A stretch of 64,000 nucleotides of DNA from Methanobacterium_C sp963845285 (GTDB taxonomy: Archaea > Methanobacteriota > Methanobacteria > Methanobacteriales > Methanobacteriaceae). Every line of letters begins with the position of its first letter. Position 1 is the first letter of the stretch. Positions 27,822 to 36,686 of the stretch are shown one piece after another. The DNA is taken from assembly GCA_963845285.1 (NCBI GenBank), contig CAWJRO010000019.1:3080-67079 (forward strand), written 5' to 3'. The position numbers and the translations under genes were made by a program. The notes beneath the pieces are model-generated. The model was not told where the DNA came from. It did not search any database and saw only the letters and a program-made list of their open reading frames with translations.

Positions 27822-27998
27822 TCATATTTTGATTTTGTATATTTTCAGCCCGTATAACACTGCAATTGCTGAATGATCCGCAGAAGGCTCAATAAAATCA
27901 ATAATCACCCAAGGAGTTATCAAAGTAGGGTGCTGGAATAATAGAATATTTCCTTGAAAGCAATAACTGAACTGAAAAAGAGCGAAATATTCCTGCAT
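27822..27998 (-). pseudogene. Short frame, possible gene remnant
   Basis: A 58-codon frame starting MQEYFALFQFSYCFQ and ending AIAVLYGLKIYKIKI. Its DNA is visibly richer in G and C than the surrounding intergenic DNA, and the C-terminal half (IIDFIEPSADHSAIAV) looks like evolved protein sequence. No clear ribosome binding site precedes it. I do not recognise the family; it could be the surviving tail of a lost gene or a small protein. Confidence 0.3.
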
Positions 27999-28171
27999 TC
28001 TCTTTTTTCAATATTGTTTTTAGTAATTGAACAGAAAAGAGTGACTTATTCTAAATTTAGCTTCCAAAATTAGTAAAAATTTAAGTTTATTCAATGTTAA
28101 CTAACCCAATTAATTTTTGAATTGTTTGTTAAAACAGTTTTTTGTTATTTAAAGAGGTTGTCTTGTTATTT

Positions 28172-28283
28172 AAAGAGGATGTCTCATGATTACTTTTGAC
28201 ATATGTAATTTTGCTTATTTTTGAATTTAAAGCTTTATTTGTCCTTATTTTTTTGCAAATTCTGAACTATGAGACATCTCTTA
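28172..28283 (-). repeat. MITE-like repeat, copy 6
   Basis: Reverse-orientation copy with ends TAAAGAGGATGTCTCAT and ATGAGACATCTCTTA. Its left end is duplicated just outside the element: TTATTTAAAGAGGTTGTCTTG at 28145-28166 resembles the start of the element. It lies 75 bp from the tRNA pair. Confidence 0.75.
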
Positions 28284-28353
28284 GATTCTTCAAAATGAGT
28301 AACAGAATGTATAAAATATAATTTAAATTAAAATTTCGTAATTACAATAAAAT

Positions 28354-28505
<152 letters not shown>

Positions 28506-28537
28506 ATAAAAGGGTCTATCTTGGTTATAGTTTTATT

Positions 28538-28553
28538 CATATATAACCTTTTC
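28538..28553 (-). promoter_or_regulatory. BRE and TATA box for the tRNA pair
   Basis: On the minus strand AAAAGG is followed by TTATATATGAA, a good archaeal BRE-TATA arrangement. Its centre is about 38 nt upstream of tRNA-Val, allowing a short 5' leader. Confidence 0.6.
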
Positions 28554-28860
28554 CACTACTTTGTTAGAAATACCTATAAAATCATCTTATTCTTCTTAAT
28601 ATTTATGAAAAAAACACAATTATGTGATAAGACCCTTCATATTCTTAAGTTTTAAAAAAATACTACTTTATCCTATTGTTTCCGTGTTCTAAGCATCAAA
28701 TTATAGAATAAATTCATAAATTAGTATTTAATGATCTGTTAATTACTTCTTATTAAAAGGTTTTAGGTAGTACTAATTTCTGAAAATTTTATATGTTTAT
28801 TTTTACAAAGTAATGAACATTGTAAATCACTATTATTAATTAAACTTAGGAGGGGTTGTA

Positions 28861-29322
28861 ATGGATATTGAAGATCCTATTAAAACAACAGTTGAAGAAA
28901 TTCGAAAAGTCTTGAATATTGAGAATGTGATAGGGGAAGTAATAGAAACTGATGATAAAGTGCTTATACCTGTAACTAAGATGGGAATGGGATTTGGAGC
29001 TGGAAGTGGTGAAGGTAAACCTCCTCAAGGTAAAGATGGTGGAAGTGCTGCTGCTGCAGCTGGAGCTGCTGGAATAGAACCCATCGCTATGGTGGTTATA
29101 TTTAAAGGTGTTGAAGGCTTAGAAGGAGTTAAAGTATTGTCTTTAAGATCACCAGACCCAATTGCAAGAGTTGTAGGTGAAGTAGGCACTGCAGCTGTGG
29201 AAATCATGAGTCAGGGTGCTAAAATGATGAAAGAAAAACATGGAGAAAGGAAACATAAAGGCCATATGAACTGGGAATCTGAAAAATCTAAAGAACCAGA
29301 AGCTGAAGAAAAAAAAGTTTAA
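28861..29322 (+). CDS. GerW/YtfJ family protein
   Basis: 153 residues related to the Bacillus sporulation protein GerW (YtfJ). The core begins EDPIKTTVEEIRKVLNIENVIGEV. A glycine-rich loop (GMGFGAGSGEGK) and an alanine-rich stretch follow, then IEPIAMVVIFKG. The C-terminal ~35 residues are highly charged (KHGERKHKGH). Biochemical function is unknown and archaea do not sporulate. The next gene encodes DUF2953 (YtfI in Bacillus), so the bacterial gene pair is kept here. AGGAGGGG lies 6 nt before the ATG, and a TATA-like TTTTATAT lies about 70 nt upstream. Confidence 0.88.
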   Translation: MDIEDPIKTTVEEIRKVLNIENVIGEVIETDDKVLIPVTKMGMGFGAGSGEGKPPQGKDGGSAAAAAGAAGIEPIAMVVIFKGVEGLEGVKVLSLRSPDPIARVVGEVGTAAVEIMSQGAKMMKEKHGERKHKGHMNWESEKSKEPEAEEKKV

Positions 29323-29351
29323 GCTGAAATCAAAAAGAGAGCCGATCGTAA

Positions 29352-29960
29352 TTGTTCTACACAATACTAGCTGCCATAATAATTGTTATAATTTTGATTT
29401 TAACAGTTATTCTGGTGGTTCCATTTCATATTTCCATTTACTTCCAAAAAAAGGCTTTGAAAATACAGGGACATGTTAATGTAACATGGATGAAATTAAG
29501 GATTTTTAAAAAAGAATGGCCTGAAAAAGAAACTGAAGACAAAAAATTAGCTGAACCTGAAAAAGAAACTGAAAAGGAAAAAACTAAATTTAGTGTGGAA
29601 AGAATTTTAAAAGTATTAAATCTATTTTTACAAGCTTTACCCTACCTTGAGAACGTGATCTATGCATTTTTTAGATCCACCTACTTTGAAAAGTTCACAT
29701 TTGATCTTAAATTCGGGTTTTACAGTCCCACGGACACAGCAAAAATAGCGGGTTATTTCTGGAGTATTGGATCCATTGTGAATATAATTCCAAATGTTTA
29801 TCTAAAGGTTGTTCCAGATTTTCAAGAAGAAATATTTGATGGAAATGGTGAATTTGAATTCAAATTAAGACTGTTTTATATCGTAGTGGAATCCATAAAA
29901 GCATTTACCAAAAAACCTGTAAGGGCACTTATCAGTGAACTCAGAGCTTTAAATAAATAG
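29352..29960 (+). CDS. DUF2953 domain membrane protein
   Basis: 202 residues with one N-terminal transmembrane segment (TILAAIIIVIILILTVILVV). A charged linker rich in Lys and Glu follows (residues ~55-80), then the DUF2953 region with FTFDLKFGFYSPTDTAKIAGY. The start is TTG after a GAGAG sequence. Lies 29 bp after the GerW gene and 11 bp before a second, shorter GerW-like gene, so all three probably form an operon. DUF2953 proteins in Bacillus are encoded beside gerW; membrane association with the GerW-type protein is a reasonable inference. Confidence 0.8.
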   Translation: MFYTILAAIIIVIILILTVILVVPFHISIYFQKKALKIQGHVNVTWMKLRIFKKEWPEKETEDKKLAEPEKETEKEKTKFSVERILKVLNLFLQALPYLENVIYAFFRSTYFEKFTFDLKFGFYSPTDTAKIAGYFWSIGSIVNIIPNVYLKVVPDFQEEIFDGNGEFEFKLRLFYIVVESIKAFTKKPVRALISELRALNK

Positions 29961-29971
29961 GAGGTCCTATT

Positions 29972-30262
29972 TTGGCGGACAACTCAGAGGATTCAAAGGG
30001 AAATTCAAAAATTGGAGAATTGACAAAAAAAGAAATATTTATTGGAAACGCTTTGGAAGTAGGTGACAAGGTTATAACTCCCATAGTCCAGGTTTTCACA
30101 TTTGAAAGGGGAAAAGTATGGTCTGAGTGGATGGAACCTGTTGCAATGGCTGTAATTGAGAGAAATGAAAAATATATTGTCATGCTCACGGATCCTGAAA
30201 ATTATGTGGATAATTTTTCAGATTTAAAGCTTGAATTAGATTCAATTTTAAATTCCATGTGA
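29972..30262 (+). CDS. Short GerW-like protein
   Basis: 96-residue protein starting at TTG, supported by a strong AGGAGGT 8 nt upstream. Residues 18-85 align by eye with the GerW core: IFIGNALEVGDKVITPIVQV corresponds to the VIGEVIETDDKVLIPVTKM region, and WMEPVAMAVIERNEKYIVML to IEPIAMVVIFKG. The glycine- and alanine-rich loops of the first gene are missing. It may be a diverged partner or paralogue of the first GerW protein in the same operon. Confidence 0.7.
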   Translation: MADNSEDSKGNSKIGELTKKEIFIGNALEVGDKVITPIVQVFTFERGKVWSEWMEPVAMAVIERNEKYIVMLTDPENYVDNFSDLKLELDSILNSM

Positions 30263-30365
30263 TTAAAAGAAATTTTCTAAAAAGAATAAATTTAAAAATA
30301 AAATTTGAAGTTTTTAAACCATTTTTTAAGATTTTTTAACTAAAGATGATTTATTTATCTTAAAA

Positions 30366-30857
30366 TTAGTCTACCTTGAAAAAATGTTCTTTAGTAGCTC
30401 CACAGACAGCACATTTATCCGGTGCTCCAGCTTCAACTGTGTTACCACAGAATTCACAGACGTAATAGTCAACTTTTTTGTTTTCACCAATATTTTCAAG
30501 AGCGTTCTGATATAAACCTGCATGAATTTCTTCAACCTGGTTTGCAACGTCAAAGGTCCAAACAGCTTTTTGGTTGCCATCAGCTTTTGCTTCTTTTATG
30601 AAAGCAGGGTACATGCTCTCAAATTCTTCTTTTTCACCAGTTATTGCTTCTTCAAGATTTTCTTGGGTGCTGTTTATTCCACCCATTACTTCGAGGTGGT
30701 TGTGGGCATGAACAGTTTCAGCTGCAGCTGCAGCTCTGAAAAGTTTTGCAATTTGTTTAAATCCATCTTCATCAGCTTTTTTAGCAAAAGCCAAATATTT
30801 CCTGTTTGCCTGTGATTCACCTGCAAATGCTTCTTTTAAATTATCCATACTACTCAT
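30366..30857 (-). CDS. Rubrerythrin
   Basis: Non-haem di-iron peroxidase of anaerobes that reduces hydrogen peroxide in the cytoplasm. The ferritin-like domain supplies iron ligands in AFAGESQANRKY, AAAETVHAHNH, AITGEKEEF and VEEIHAGLY. The C-terminal rubredoxin-like domain has CEFCGN and CAVCGA around a single iron. 163 residues. GGAGG lies 6 nt before the start, and a TATA-like AATTATATATAG lies upstream at about 30884-30895. Monocistronic. Confidence 0.95.
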   Translation of the reverse strand: MSSMDNLKEAFAGESQANRKYLAFAKKADEDGFKQIAKLFRAAAAAETVHAHNHLEVMGGINSTQENLEEAITGEKEEFESMYPAFIKEAKADGNQKAVWTFDVANQVEEIHAGLYQNALENIGENKKVDYYVCEFCGNTVEAGAPDKCAVCGATKEHFFKVD

Positions 30858-30898
30858 ATAGTTCCTCCGTTAATAATTTAGTTCTATATATAATTTTA

Positions 30899-31222
30899 TT
30901 TACAACCTTCTTATTAATTTTTACCATATTTATGTCGTATCTTAGTCTATTTTTGTCATATTTTATTTATGCATAATTTTGTTACAGAGTAAACAAAATT
31001 CTGTTAATAGGGCAAACAAGAATAAAATGGGTATGATATCATAAAAAACATGAAATTACTTGGTTAAATTAGTAAAATAGTCAAAGTCTCAGTAATAAAT
31101 TTTAATATACAACCATTAAAATATTGTTACTTGGAAATTTAAATCGTAATTGAAAAATAGTTTAAGAGTATTTTAATCTCATTTAAATAACTAAAAATAA
31201 TGTAAATAAAAAAGAAGAAAAA
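30899..31222. other. Gene-free spacer
   Basis: AT-rich space between rubrerythrin and histone genes, with no supportable gene or structured RNA. The short phrase GGGTAAACAA-like variants near 30985-31020 recur but do not form a clear repeat array. Confidence 0.4.
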
Positions 31223-31429
31223 TTAGGCTGTTTTAACAGCCATTTCTATGTCATCAGCTTTGACAGTTTTCCTTCCAGCGTGTTTTGCAAGTTCAACAGC
31301 TTTCTTAGCTATTTCTTCACCCTGTTCTTCAAGGGATTTAGCTAAAGCCTCTTTTGCATCATCACTTATTCTTTGAGCACCAGCGTTTTTAATGATCCGT
31401 CCTACTGGAGCAATTGGTAATTCAGCCAT
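31223..31429 (-). CDS. Archaeal histone
   Basis: 68-residue HMf-type histone that wraps DNA as tetramers or longer stacks. The histone fold covers the whole protein: LPIAPVGRIIKNAGAQRISD forms helix 1, the long central helix begins DDAKEALAKSLEEQ, and RKTVKADDIEMAVKT ends the fold. Basic residues for DNA contact (Arg in PVGRIIK, RKTVK) are in place. AGGAGGTGA is an ideal ribosome binding site, and TTTAAATA lies about 38 bp upstream of the ATG as a likely TATA box. Confidence 0.97.
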   Translation of the reverse strand: MAELPIAPVGRIIKNAGAQRISDDAKEALAKSLEEQGEEIAKKAVELAKHAGRKTVKADDIEMAVKTA

Positions 31430-31582
31430 AATTTCACCTCCTATTTTACGTAGGGATAATTAATATTTAAATTTATCGGTTTTTATAGGATTTTTAGCCA
31501 TGTCATATGGCATACTGTTCCATCTATTGAGATAGTTGTCTAACCGAAACTTTTAATCTTAGAAACTGGAATATAAAATTTT

Positions 31583-32698
31583 ATGTTTGAGCAGTTTAAA
31601 ATTGACCCACAGATAGAAGAGATACTGAATAAGGCCATGAAAACTAAAATATCACAAGATGAAGCATTGAAACTTATGGAAACAACAGGAAGAGAACTCC
31701 AAGCACTTTTAATGACTGCAGATGCTAGGCGTGAGGAGCTTGTGGGAGATGCAGTTACTTACATTCGCAATTGGAACATAAACTTTACCAATATCTGCAC
31801 AGGAACATGTGGATTCTGTGCATTCAAGAAAAATTCAGGAGAGGAAGGTGCATATTTTTTAAGCATTGAAGAAGTGGTTAGACGGGCTAAAAAAGCATGG
31901 GATGAGGGAGCCACTGAAGTATGTATACAGGGGGGCCTTCACCTTGATGTTGATGCATATTTTTACGAAGAATTGCTTTTAAAAATTAGAGAAGAACTTC
32001 CAGACATTTACATACATGCATTTTCTCCTATGGAAATATACTGTGGGGCAAAAAAGGCGGGAATGTCTTTTAAAGAAGAACTTAAAATGCTCAAAGATGC
32101 AGGACTCAATTCCATTCCAGGAAATGCTGCGGAGATATTAAACGATGATGTGAGAAAAGTTTTATGCCCCTCAAAACTGAAAACAGCAGAATGGATTGAA
32201 GTTGTGGAAACAGCTCACAAAACAGGATTACCAACAACATGTACAATGATGTATGGTCATATTGAGCAGTTAAAGCATAGGGTAGAACATTTGGATATTT
32301 TAAGGAGTATTCAGGAGAGAACTGGAGGATTCACAGAGTTCGTACCCCTTACATTTATGCACACACTGACTCCAATTTACAGAACTGGGATTTCAAGTCC
32401 GGGATCAACAGGTATAGAAGATCTTAAAGTCTATGCAGTTTCAAGGCTCATGTTCGGAGACCTTTTAAAGAATATCCAGGTTTCATGGGTTAAACTTGGA
32501 TTTAAATTCGCACAGTACTGTCTGATAGCCGGTGCAAATGATATGGGCGGAACACTTGGAGAAGAGAACATATCAAAATCAGCGGGGGCAAAATATGGAG
32601 TTTACACATCTCCAGAAGATTTTAAAAGAATAATAAGAAACCTTGGAAGAACTCCTGCCGAGAGGAACACTCTGTACACTGAAATAAAACAGGTATGA
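31583..32698 (+). CDS. cofH: FO synthase subunit 2, CofH
   Basis: Radical SAM enzyme that, with CofG, makes 7,8-didemethyl-8-hydroxy-5-deazariboflavin, the chromophore of coenzyme F420. CofH joins tyrosine to the ribitylaminouracil. The cluster motif is CTGTCGFCAF at about residue 72. Other marks are CIQGGLHLDVDAYFYE, SPMEIYCGAKKAG and GANDMGGTLGEENISKSAGA at the C-terminus. 371 residues is the normal size. No strong ribosome binding site precedes the ATG; the message may be leaderless. cofG is not nearby. Confidence 0.94.
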   Translation: MFEQFKIDPQIEEILNKAMKTKISQDEALKLMETTGRELQALLMTADARREELVGDAVTYIRNWNINFTNICTGTCGFCAFKKNSGEEGAYFLSIEEVVRRAKKAWDEGATEVCIQGGLHLDVDAYFYEELLLKIREELPDIYIHAFSPMEIYCGAKKAGMSFKEELKMLKDAGLNSIPGNAAEILNDDVRKVLCPSKLKTAEWIEVVETAHKTGLPTTCTMMYGHIEQLKHRVEHLDILRSIQERTGGFTEFVPLTFMHTLTPIYRTGISSPGSTGIEDLKVYAVSRLMFGDLLKNIQVSWVKLGFKFAQYCLIAGANDMGGTLGEENISKSAGAKYGVYTSPEDFKRIIRNLGRTPAERNTLYTEIKQV

Positions 32699-32846
32699 AT
32701 TTGTTTCGGTTTTCAATATTTTTGGTCCAGCATTTTTGATCACCTGAATTTAAGATATCCTGATTTAATATTTTGATTTGAGATATTTTGATTTTTAACT
32801 TAAGAAAAATTTAAAATTAAATTTTTATAATGAAATTTTAATTCAA

Positions 32847-32953
32847 AAAGACTGTTTCATAATTCAAAATTGCAAAAAATAAGAGTAAATAGAACTTTAA
32901 ATTCAAAAATAATGAAAATTATATAATTAACAAATAATCATGAGAGTTTCTTA
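32847..32953 (+). repeat. MITE-like repeat, copy 7
   Basis: Strongly diverged forward copy: AGACTGTTTCATAATTCAAAA at the left, ACTTTAAATTCAAAAATAA inside, AATCATGAGAGTTTCTT at the right. It lies between two convergent genes. Confidence 0.6.
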
Positions 32954-32999
32954 AACAAAAAAAAGATTCGAAAAATTAAAGGATTTAAGATTTAAAAAT

Positions 33000-33350
33000 C
33001 TATAATTTTTTTATAACTATTTTATCCCCATCTTCAACCTTACTGAAGAGTTCCAGATTCTCTGTTACTTTGCCAAAGTTGTTAACATCCGATACTGGCT
33101 GAGATTTTCCATAAAATACGCAGAAAGCTGGGCCTGGCGGCCAGTAAGATAAATCACCCTTTTGAGTTTTGGGGGATGGATTTTCATACTCCAACTGAAG
33201 CGGCATGTTGAAATAAACTTCTTCAAGCCAGCTGATTGCATCAGCACTGACTGGTAAACTTTCATAGATCCTTTTTGCAGTTTCAGGGTTTCTTTCATCC
33301 AGAACTGCCACTGCTTTTCCTTTTCCAACTATCTCTATTTCAATATCCAT
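33000..33350 (-). CDS. Cyclophilin-like fold protein (DUF369 type)
   Basis: 116-residue protein of the cyclophilin-like family known from TM1367. It starts DIEIEIVGKGKAVAVLDERN and has the conserved GDLSYWPPGPAFCVFYG segment in the middle and GDKIVIKKL at the end. No prolyl isomerase active-site set is evident, so a binding role is as likely as catalysis. GAAGGATC precedes the ATG. Adjacent genes give no hint of function. Confidence 0.8.
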   Translation of the reverse strand: MDIEIEIVGKGKAVAVLDERNPETAKRIYESLPVSADAISWLEEVYFNMPLQLEYENPSPKTQKGDLSYWPPGPAFCVFYGKSQPVSDVNNFGKVTENLELFSKVEDGDKIVIKKL

Positions 33351-33566
33351 TTTATGATCCTTCTAATAAATTAATGCGTGATTTATTGATTTAAGGTATT
33401 TATTTTCTTTAAATCCAATTTTATATTTATTTAGGTACATGCAATTTGTCTAGGTACATTCACAATATAATTTACAATTCATTTATCCAATTCATTCATT
33501 TTATGAATTATTAGACCAATCCATATAGTTTTATTCGTTAATTTATGATCATTTAATTTAATTCCT

Positions 33567-34244
33567 TTAACGTTGCATTTTTAGAAGTTCCTCCATTATC
33601 TGGGGGCCGGTTGAGGTGCCTATTTTAGATGCTCCTGCTTCTATCATTGCAAGGGCTGTTTTAAGGTCCCTAATCCCTCCTGATGCTTTAATGTCCATTT
33701 CAGTGCCTACGGTATTTTTTATCAGTTTCACGTCTTCAACATTTGCACCGGGGTATCCCACACCTGTGGATGTTTTAATAAAATCTGCCCCTGCTTTGTT
33801 TGCTAGAATACAGGCTCTGATCTTTTCCTCGTTGTTTAAAAGCGCAGTTTCAATTATCACCTTAACAATACTTTCTTCTGAAAATTCCACAACTCCTCCA
33901 ATGTCCCTTATTACAAAGCCGTTTTTTCCAGATTTAAGTGCTCCAATATTCAAAACCATATCTATTTCAGATGCTCCATCTTCAACAGCTTGCTGTGCTT
34001 CAAATGCCTTTGTTTCAGGTTTGTTTGTACCAAATGGGAATCCAACCACGGCACAGATATCAACTTCAGAGCCAGTTAAAAATTCCAGTGCAGGAGACAC
34101 ATTTGTTGGGGTTACACAGGCACATGAAAAATTGTACTTCGCAGCCTCATCACAAAGCTTTTTTATGTCATCTTTACTGGCATCTGGTTTCACATTAGTA
34201 TGGTCTATCATTTTTGCAAGTTTTTCAGGGGATATCACATACAT
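33567..34244 (-). CDS. deoC: Deoxyribose-phosphate aldolase
   Basis: Class I aldolase acting on 2-deoxyribose 5-phosphate in the cytoplasm. IDHTNVKPDAS starts the barrel. EIDMVLNIGALKSG follows, with the Schiff-base Lys in GADFIKTSTGVG and the second Lys in DIKASGGIRD. The frame is open to 34349, but the upstream part is low-complexity Asn/Leu/Lys and the family begins near MYVISPEKLAKMI. The ATG at 34244 lies 3 nt from GGAG; a GTG two codons later has better spacing. In archaea it feeds nucleoside catabolism or pentose supply. Confidence 0.92.
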   Translation of the reverse strand: MYVISPEKLAKMIDHTNVKPDASKDDIKKLCDEAAKYNFSCACVTPTNVSPALEFLTGSEVDICAVVGFPFGTNKPETKAFEAQQAVEDGASEIDMVLNIGALKSGKNGFVIRDIGGVVEFSEESIVKVIIETALLNNEEKIRACILANKAGADFIKTSTGVGYPGANVEDVKLIKNTVGTEMDIKASGGIRDLKTALAMIEAGASKIGTSTGPQIMEELLKMQR

Positions 34245-34441
34245 CAACTCCTTTTTTTTGGATTTAATTGGATTTAATGTATTAAAACTATTTAATTTAA
34301 TATTAAGGGTTAATATATTAAATACTTTCCAATTAATTTTTGGATCCAATCGAATTTCAAATTTAACTGAATTTCAGCAATTTTAAGTTCATTCAAATGA
34401 TTCAAATGAAATTGAGTTCTAATTAAAGAATCAAATCTTAA

Positions 34442-36073
34442 TTAAATCTTCTTTGACATATAGGGGCCATCTCTATTGTACCCGAACTTTTTATAATAAT
34501 TTCGAGCCCCAATACCACTTATAACAAGCAATTTGTTCTTATCATATTTCTCAGAAGCTATTTTCTCAGCTTCAGCCAGCAACTGCTCACCGTAGCCCAT
34601 GTGCTGCCATATATCCACCTGTTTTTTATCTCCAATTTTGGCCATTGGGCCGTAAACATGAAGTTCTCTCAAGAGAGCTGTTTTACCGTCTACTTCTTTT
34701 CTGTGGGCCTTCTCTGATGGGATCCTCAGCCTTAAAAATCCAATGAGAACGTCTGATTTCACATCTTCAAATGAAAGGAATATTTCTCGACCTTCACCTG
34801 CATCATATTCTTCACGCAGGAGCTTTATATCCTCAAAATTGGTGTTCACACCCTCTGCAGCCCTATGTCCAACTTCTCTGCATCTTATACATTTACAGTT
34901 AACTCCCTGTTCTGTAAGTTTGTTATAAACCAGCTCTCCAAGGTTAGATTTTTTAACACCTGCTTCAATTAGAGGTGACGGTATATCCCTTTGAATTCTC
35001 ATGGTTCGAACCCATTTGGGCAGGATCTTTTTGACTTCAGTTATGAGATCCACAGCTTCCTCACTTGTGTAGGGCGTGTATTCTCCCCTCTGCCACATTT
35101 CATGGATCTTAGAGCCTTCAGTCACAAGGCAGGGGTATATTTTCAGCATGTCCGGTTTGAAACGTGAATCACTGAACACCCTCTTGAATATTCTCATATC
35201 CCTATCAAAATCTGAAAACAGGCCAGGCATGAGGTGCATTGCAACTTTGATACCTGAGTCTCTGAGTATCCTTGTAGATTCAACCACATCCTCGATGTTG
35301 TGTCCACGTTCTATGCGTTTGTATATGAAGTTGTAGATGGTTTGAACACCTAACTCTACCCTTGTAACTCCCATGTTAAGCATACGGTCAACATCAGGCA
35401 CTTTACAGTAATCAGGTCTGGTTTCAAATGTCATTCCAACACAACGTACAGGAGACTTTTCATTGGTTCTCTGAACATCTTCAAGATAAACAAAATCATG
35501 TGGAACATCCATATGAGTATCCGATTTGATTTTAATACTTTCTTCAGGATTTTTTATTCCAAAATCATTCATTGCTTCCAGGCATTTGCTTATAAACCAT
35601 TCCTGGTAACATAGGAAGTACGATGGGAATGTTCCACCCATCACTATGAGTTCAACCTTGTCCAGTGGGTGGCCTATACTTTCAAGCTGTAAAAGACGGT
35701 TGTAGGTCTGTCTGTAGGGGTGGAAGTCAAACATCCGAGCCCGAAGTGCTGCCGGTTCTTCTCCAGTATAACTTGGAGGTGCATTACTGCTTTCAGGGCA
35801 GTATAAACATCTTCCATGGGGACATTTATGGGGTTTGCACATCACAGCAACCACAGCAACCCCTGAAATTGTTCTTGTTGGTTTTTTCTGCACAACAGGC
35901 GCTATTATTTTCCTTTCTTTTGATGTGGCATTCCTGAGTATCATGGAATTGCTCATGAACTTCTCAAGCTGGAATTCTCTGCATACTTTGAGCTTGGCTT
36001 TTTCAAGGTCATTTTTTGTTTTAATATTTCCTTCAAGGATTTCGTTGATTATGAGTCTGCAAGCATCTTCCAT
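34442..36073 (-). CDS. elp3: Elp3, tRNA U34 carboxymethyl transferase
   Basis: Stand-alone archaeal Elp3 that forms 5-carboxymethyluridine at wobble position 34. N-terminal radical SAM domain with CPHGRCLYCPES near residue 85 and the family sequence MCKPHKCPHG just before. The middle part contains VELGVQTIYNFIYKRIERGH. A cysteine cluster CKCIRCREVGHR follows, then a C-terminal GNAT acetyltransferase domain with HVYGPMAKIGD and GYGEQLLAEAEKIA. 543 residues matches other archaea. GGAG lies 12 nt upstream of the start. Monocistronic on the minus strand. Confidence 0.95.
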   Translation of the reverse strand: MEDACRLIINEILEGNIKTKNDLEKAKLKVCREFQLEKFMSNSMILRNATSKERKIIAPVVQKKPTRTISGVAVVAVMCKPHKCPHGRCLYCPESSNAPPSYTGEEPAALRARMFDFHPYRQTYNRLLQLESIGHPLDKVELIVMGGTFPSYFLCYQEWFISKCLEAMNDFGIKNPEESIKIKSDTHMDVPHDFVYLEDVQRTNEKSPVRCVGMTFETRPDYCKVPDVDRMLNMGVTRVELGVQTIYNFIYKRIERGHNIEDVVESTRILRDSGIKVAMHLMPGLFSDFDRDMRIFKRVFSDSRFKPDMLKIYPCLVTEGSKIHEMWQRGEYTPYTSEEAVDLITEVKKILPKWVRTMRIQRDIPSPLIEAGVKKSNLGELVYNKLTEQGVNCKCIRCREVGHRAAEGVNTNFEDIKLLREEYDAGEGREIFLSFEDVKSDVLIGFLRLRIPSEKAHRKEVDGKTALLRELHVYGPMAKIGDKKQVDIWQHMGYGEQLLAEAEKIASEKYDKNKLLVISGIGARNYYKKFGYNRDGPYMSKKI

Positions 36074-36440
36074 GACAAATTTTCTCCATCTTAATCTTTA
36101 ATTCTAATTTTAAATTAAATTTTAATCCTGTTTTTAATATATTTAATCTATAATTTATTTATTTTTAATTTATATGGAAATAAAAATAATAAAATCTTTA
36201 TTTATGTTTTTTTTCATTGTCTGAGTTGGTATATAGTAAAGAATTTCTAAAAACCTCTAAAATTTAGTAATATTAAAAGTTATAATTTATTTATCACAAA
36301 TAAATATGCCATTTAAGACAATTATTGGCCATTAATAAATCAATTAAGTCGTTGATAAATATCATAAAACTATTTCCAAACATAATATCAACAGTAAATG
36401 AAGGTTAATAGAAATTCTCAATAAATAAGAAGTTAGAAAT
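36074..36440. other. Gene-free spacer upstream of elp3
   Basis: AT-rich and without a supportable gene. It contains the elp3 promoter region, with TAATTTATTTATTTTTAA-like stretches but no clear single TATA box. Confidence 0.4.
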
Positions 36441-36530
36441 CTTGGTTGATTAGTAGTGATCTTGGTTGATTAATGGCAATCCTGGTTGATTAAGGGAGAC
36501 TTGGTTGATTAACAATGATCTCAGTTGATT
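36441..36530 (+). repeat. 20-bp tandem repeat, about 4.5 copies
   Basis: The phrase CTTGGTTGATTA (with CCTGG or CTCAG variants) starts at 36441, 36461, 36481, 36500 and 36520, a period of 20, 20, 19 and 20 bp. Copies decay further downstream to about 36600. Units abut with no spacers, so this is a minisatellite and not a CRISPR array. It lies ahead of the convergent end of the S2P gene. Confidence 0.8.
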
Positions 36531-36686
36531 AAGGAATGCAATGATTAACAGTAATTTTAATTGATTATGGAGGATATGTTGATTATTTGGGGATTTTAAT
36601 ATTTACAACTAATTGAACAAACCTGTTAACTTGGATAATTGACTGAAATAAAAATGATTTAAATGTAACTTACATTTAGCTATGAT

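Noticed and set aside
33938..34198. 86-codon second plus-strand frame within deoC
   Set aside because: Shadow of deoC in another frame, rich in Gln, Leu and His, with no initiation signal.
33616..34386. 256-codon plus-strand frame opposite deoC
   Set aside because: It is the mirror of deoC, whose conserved motifs are unmistakable; the antisense frame has no ribosome binding site and an unnatural Ser/Ile/Phe-rich composition.
36441..36600. Possible CRISPR array
   Set aside because: Repeat units are only 20 bp, abut one another without unique spacers, and no cas genes are in the window.
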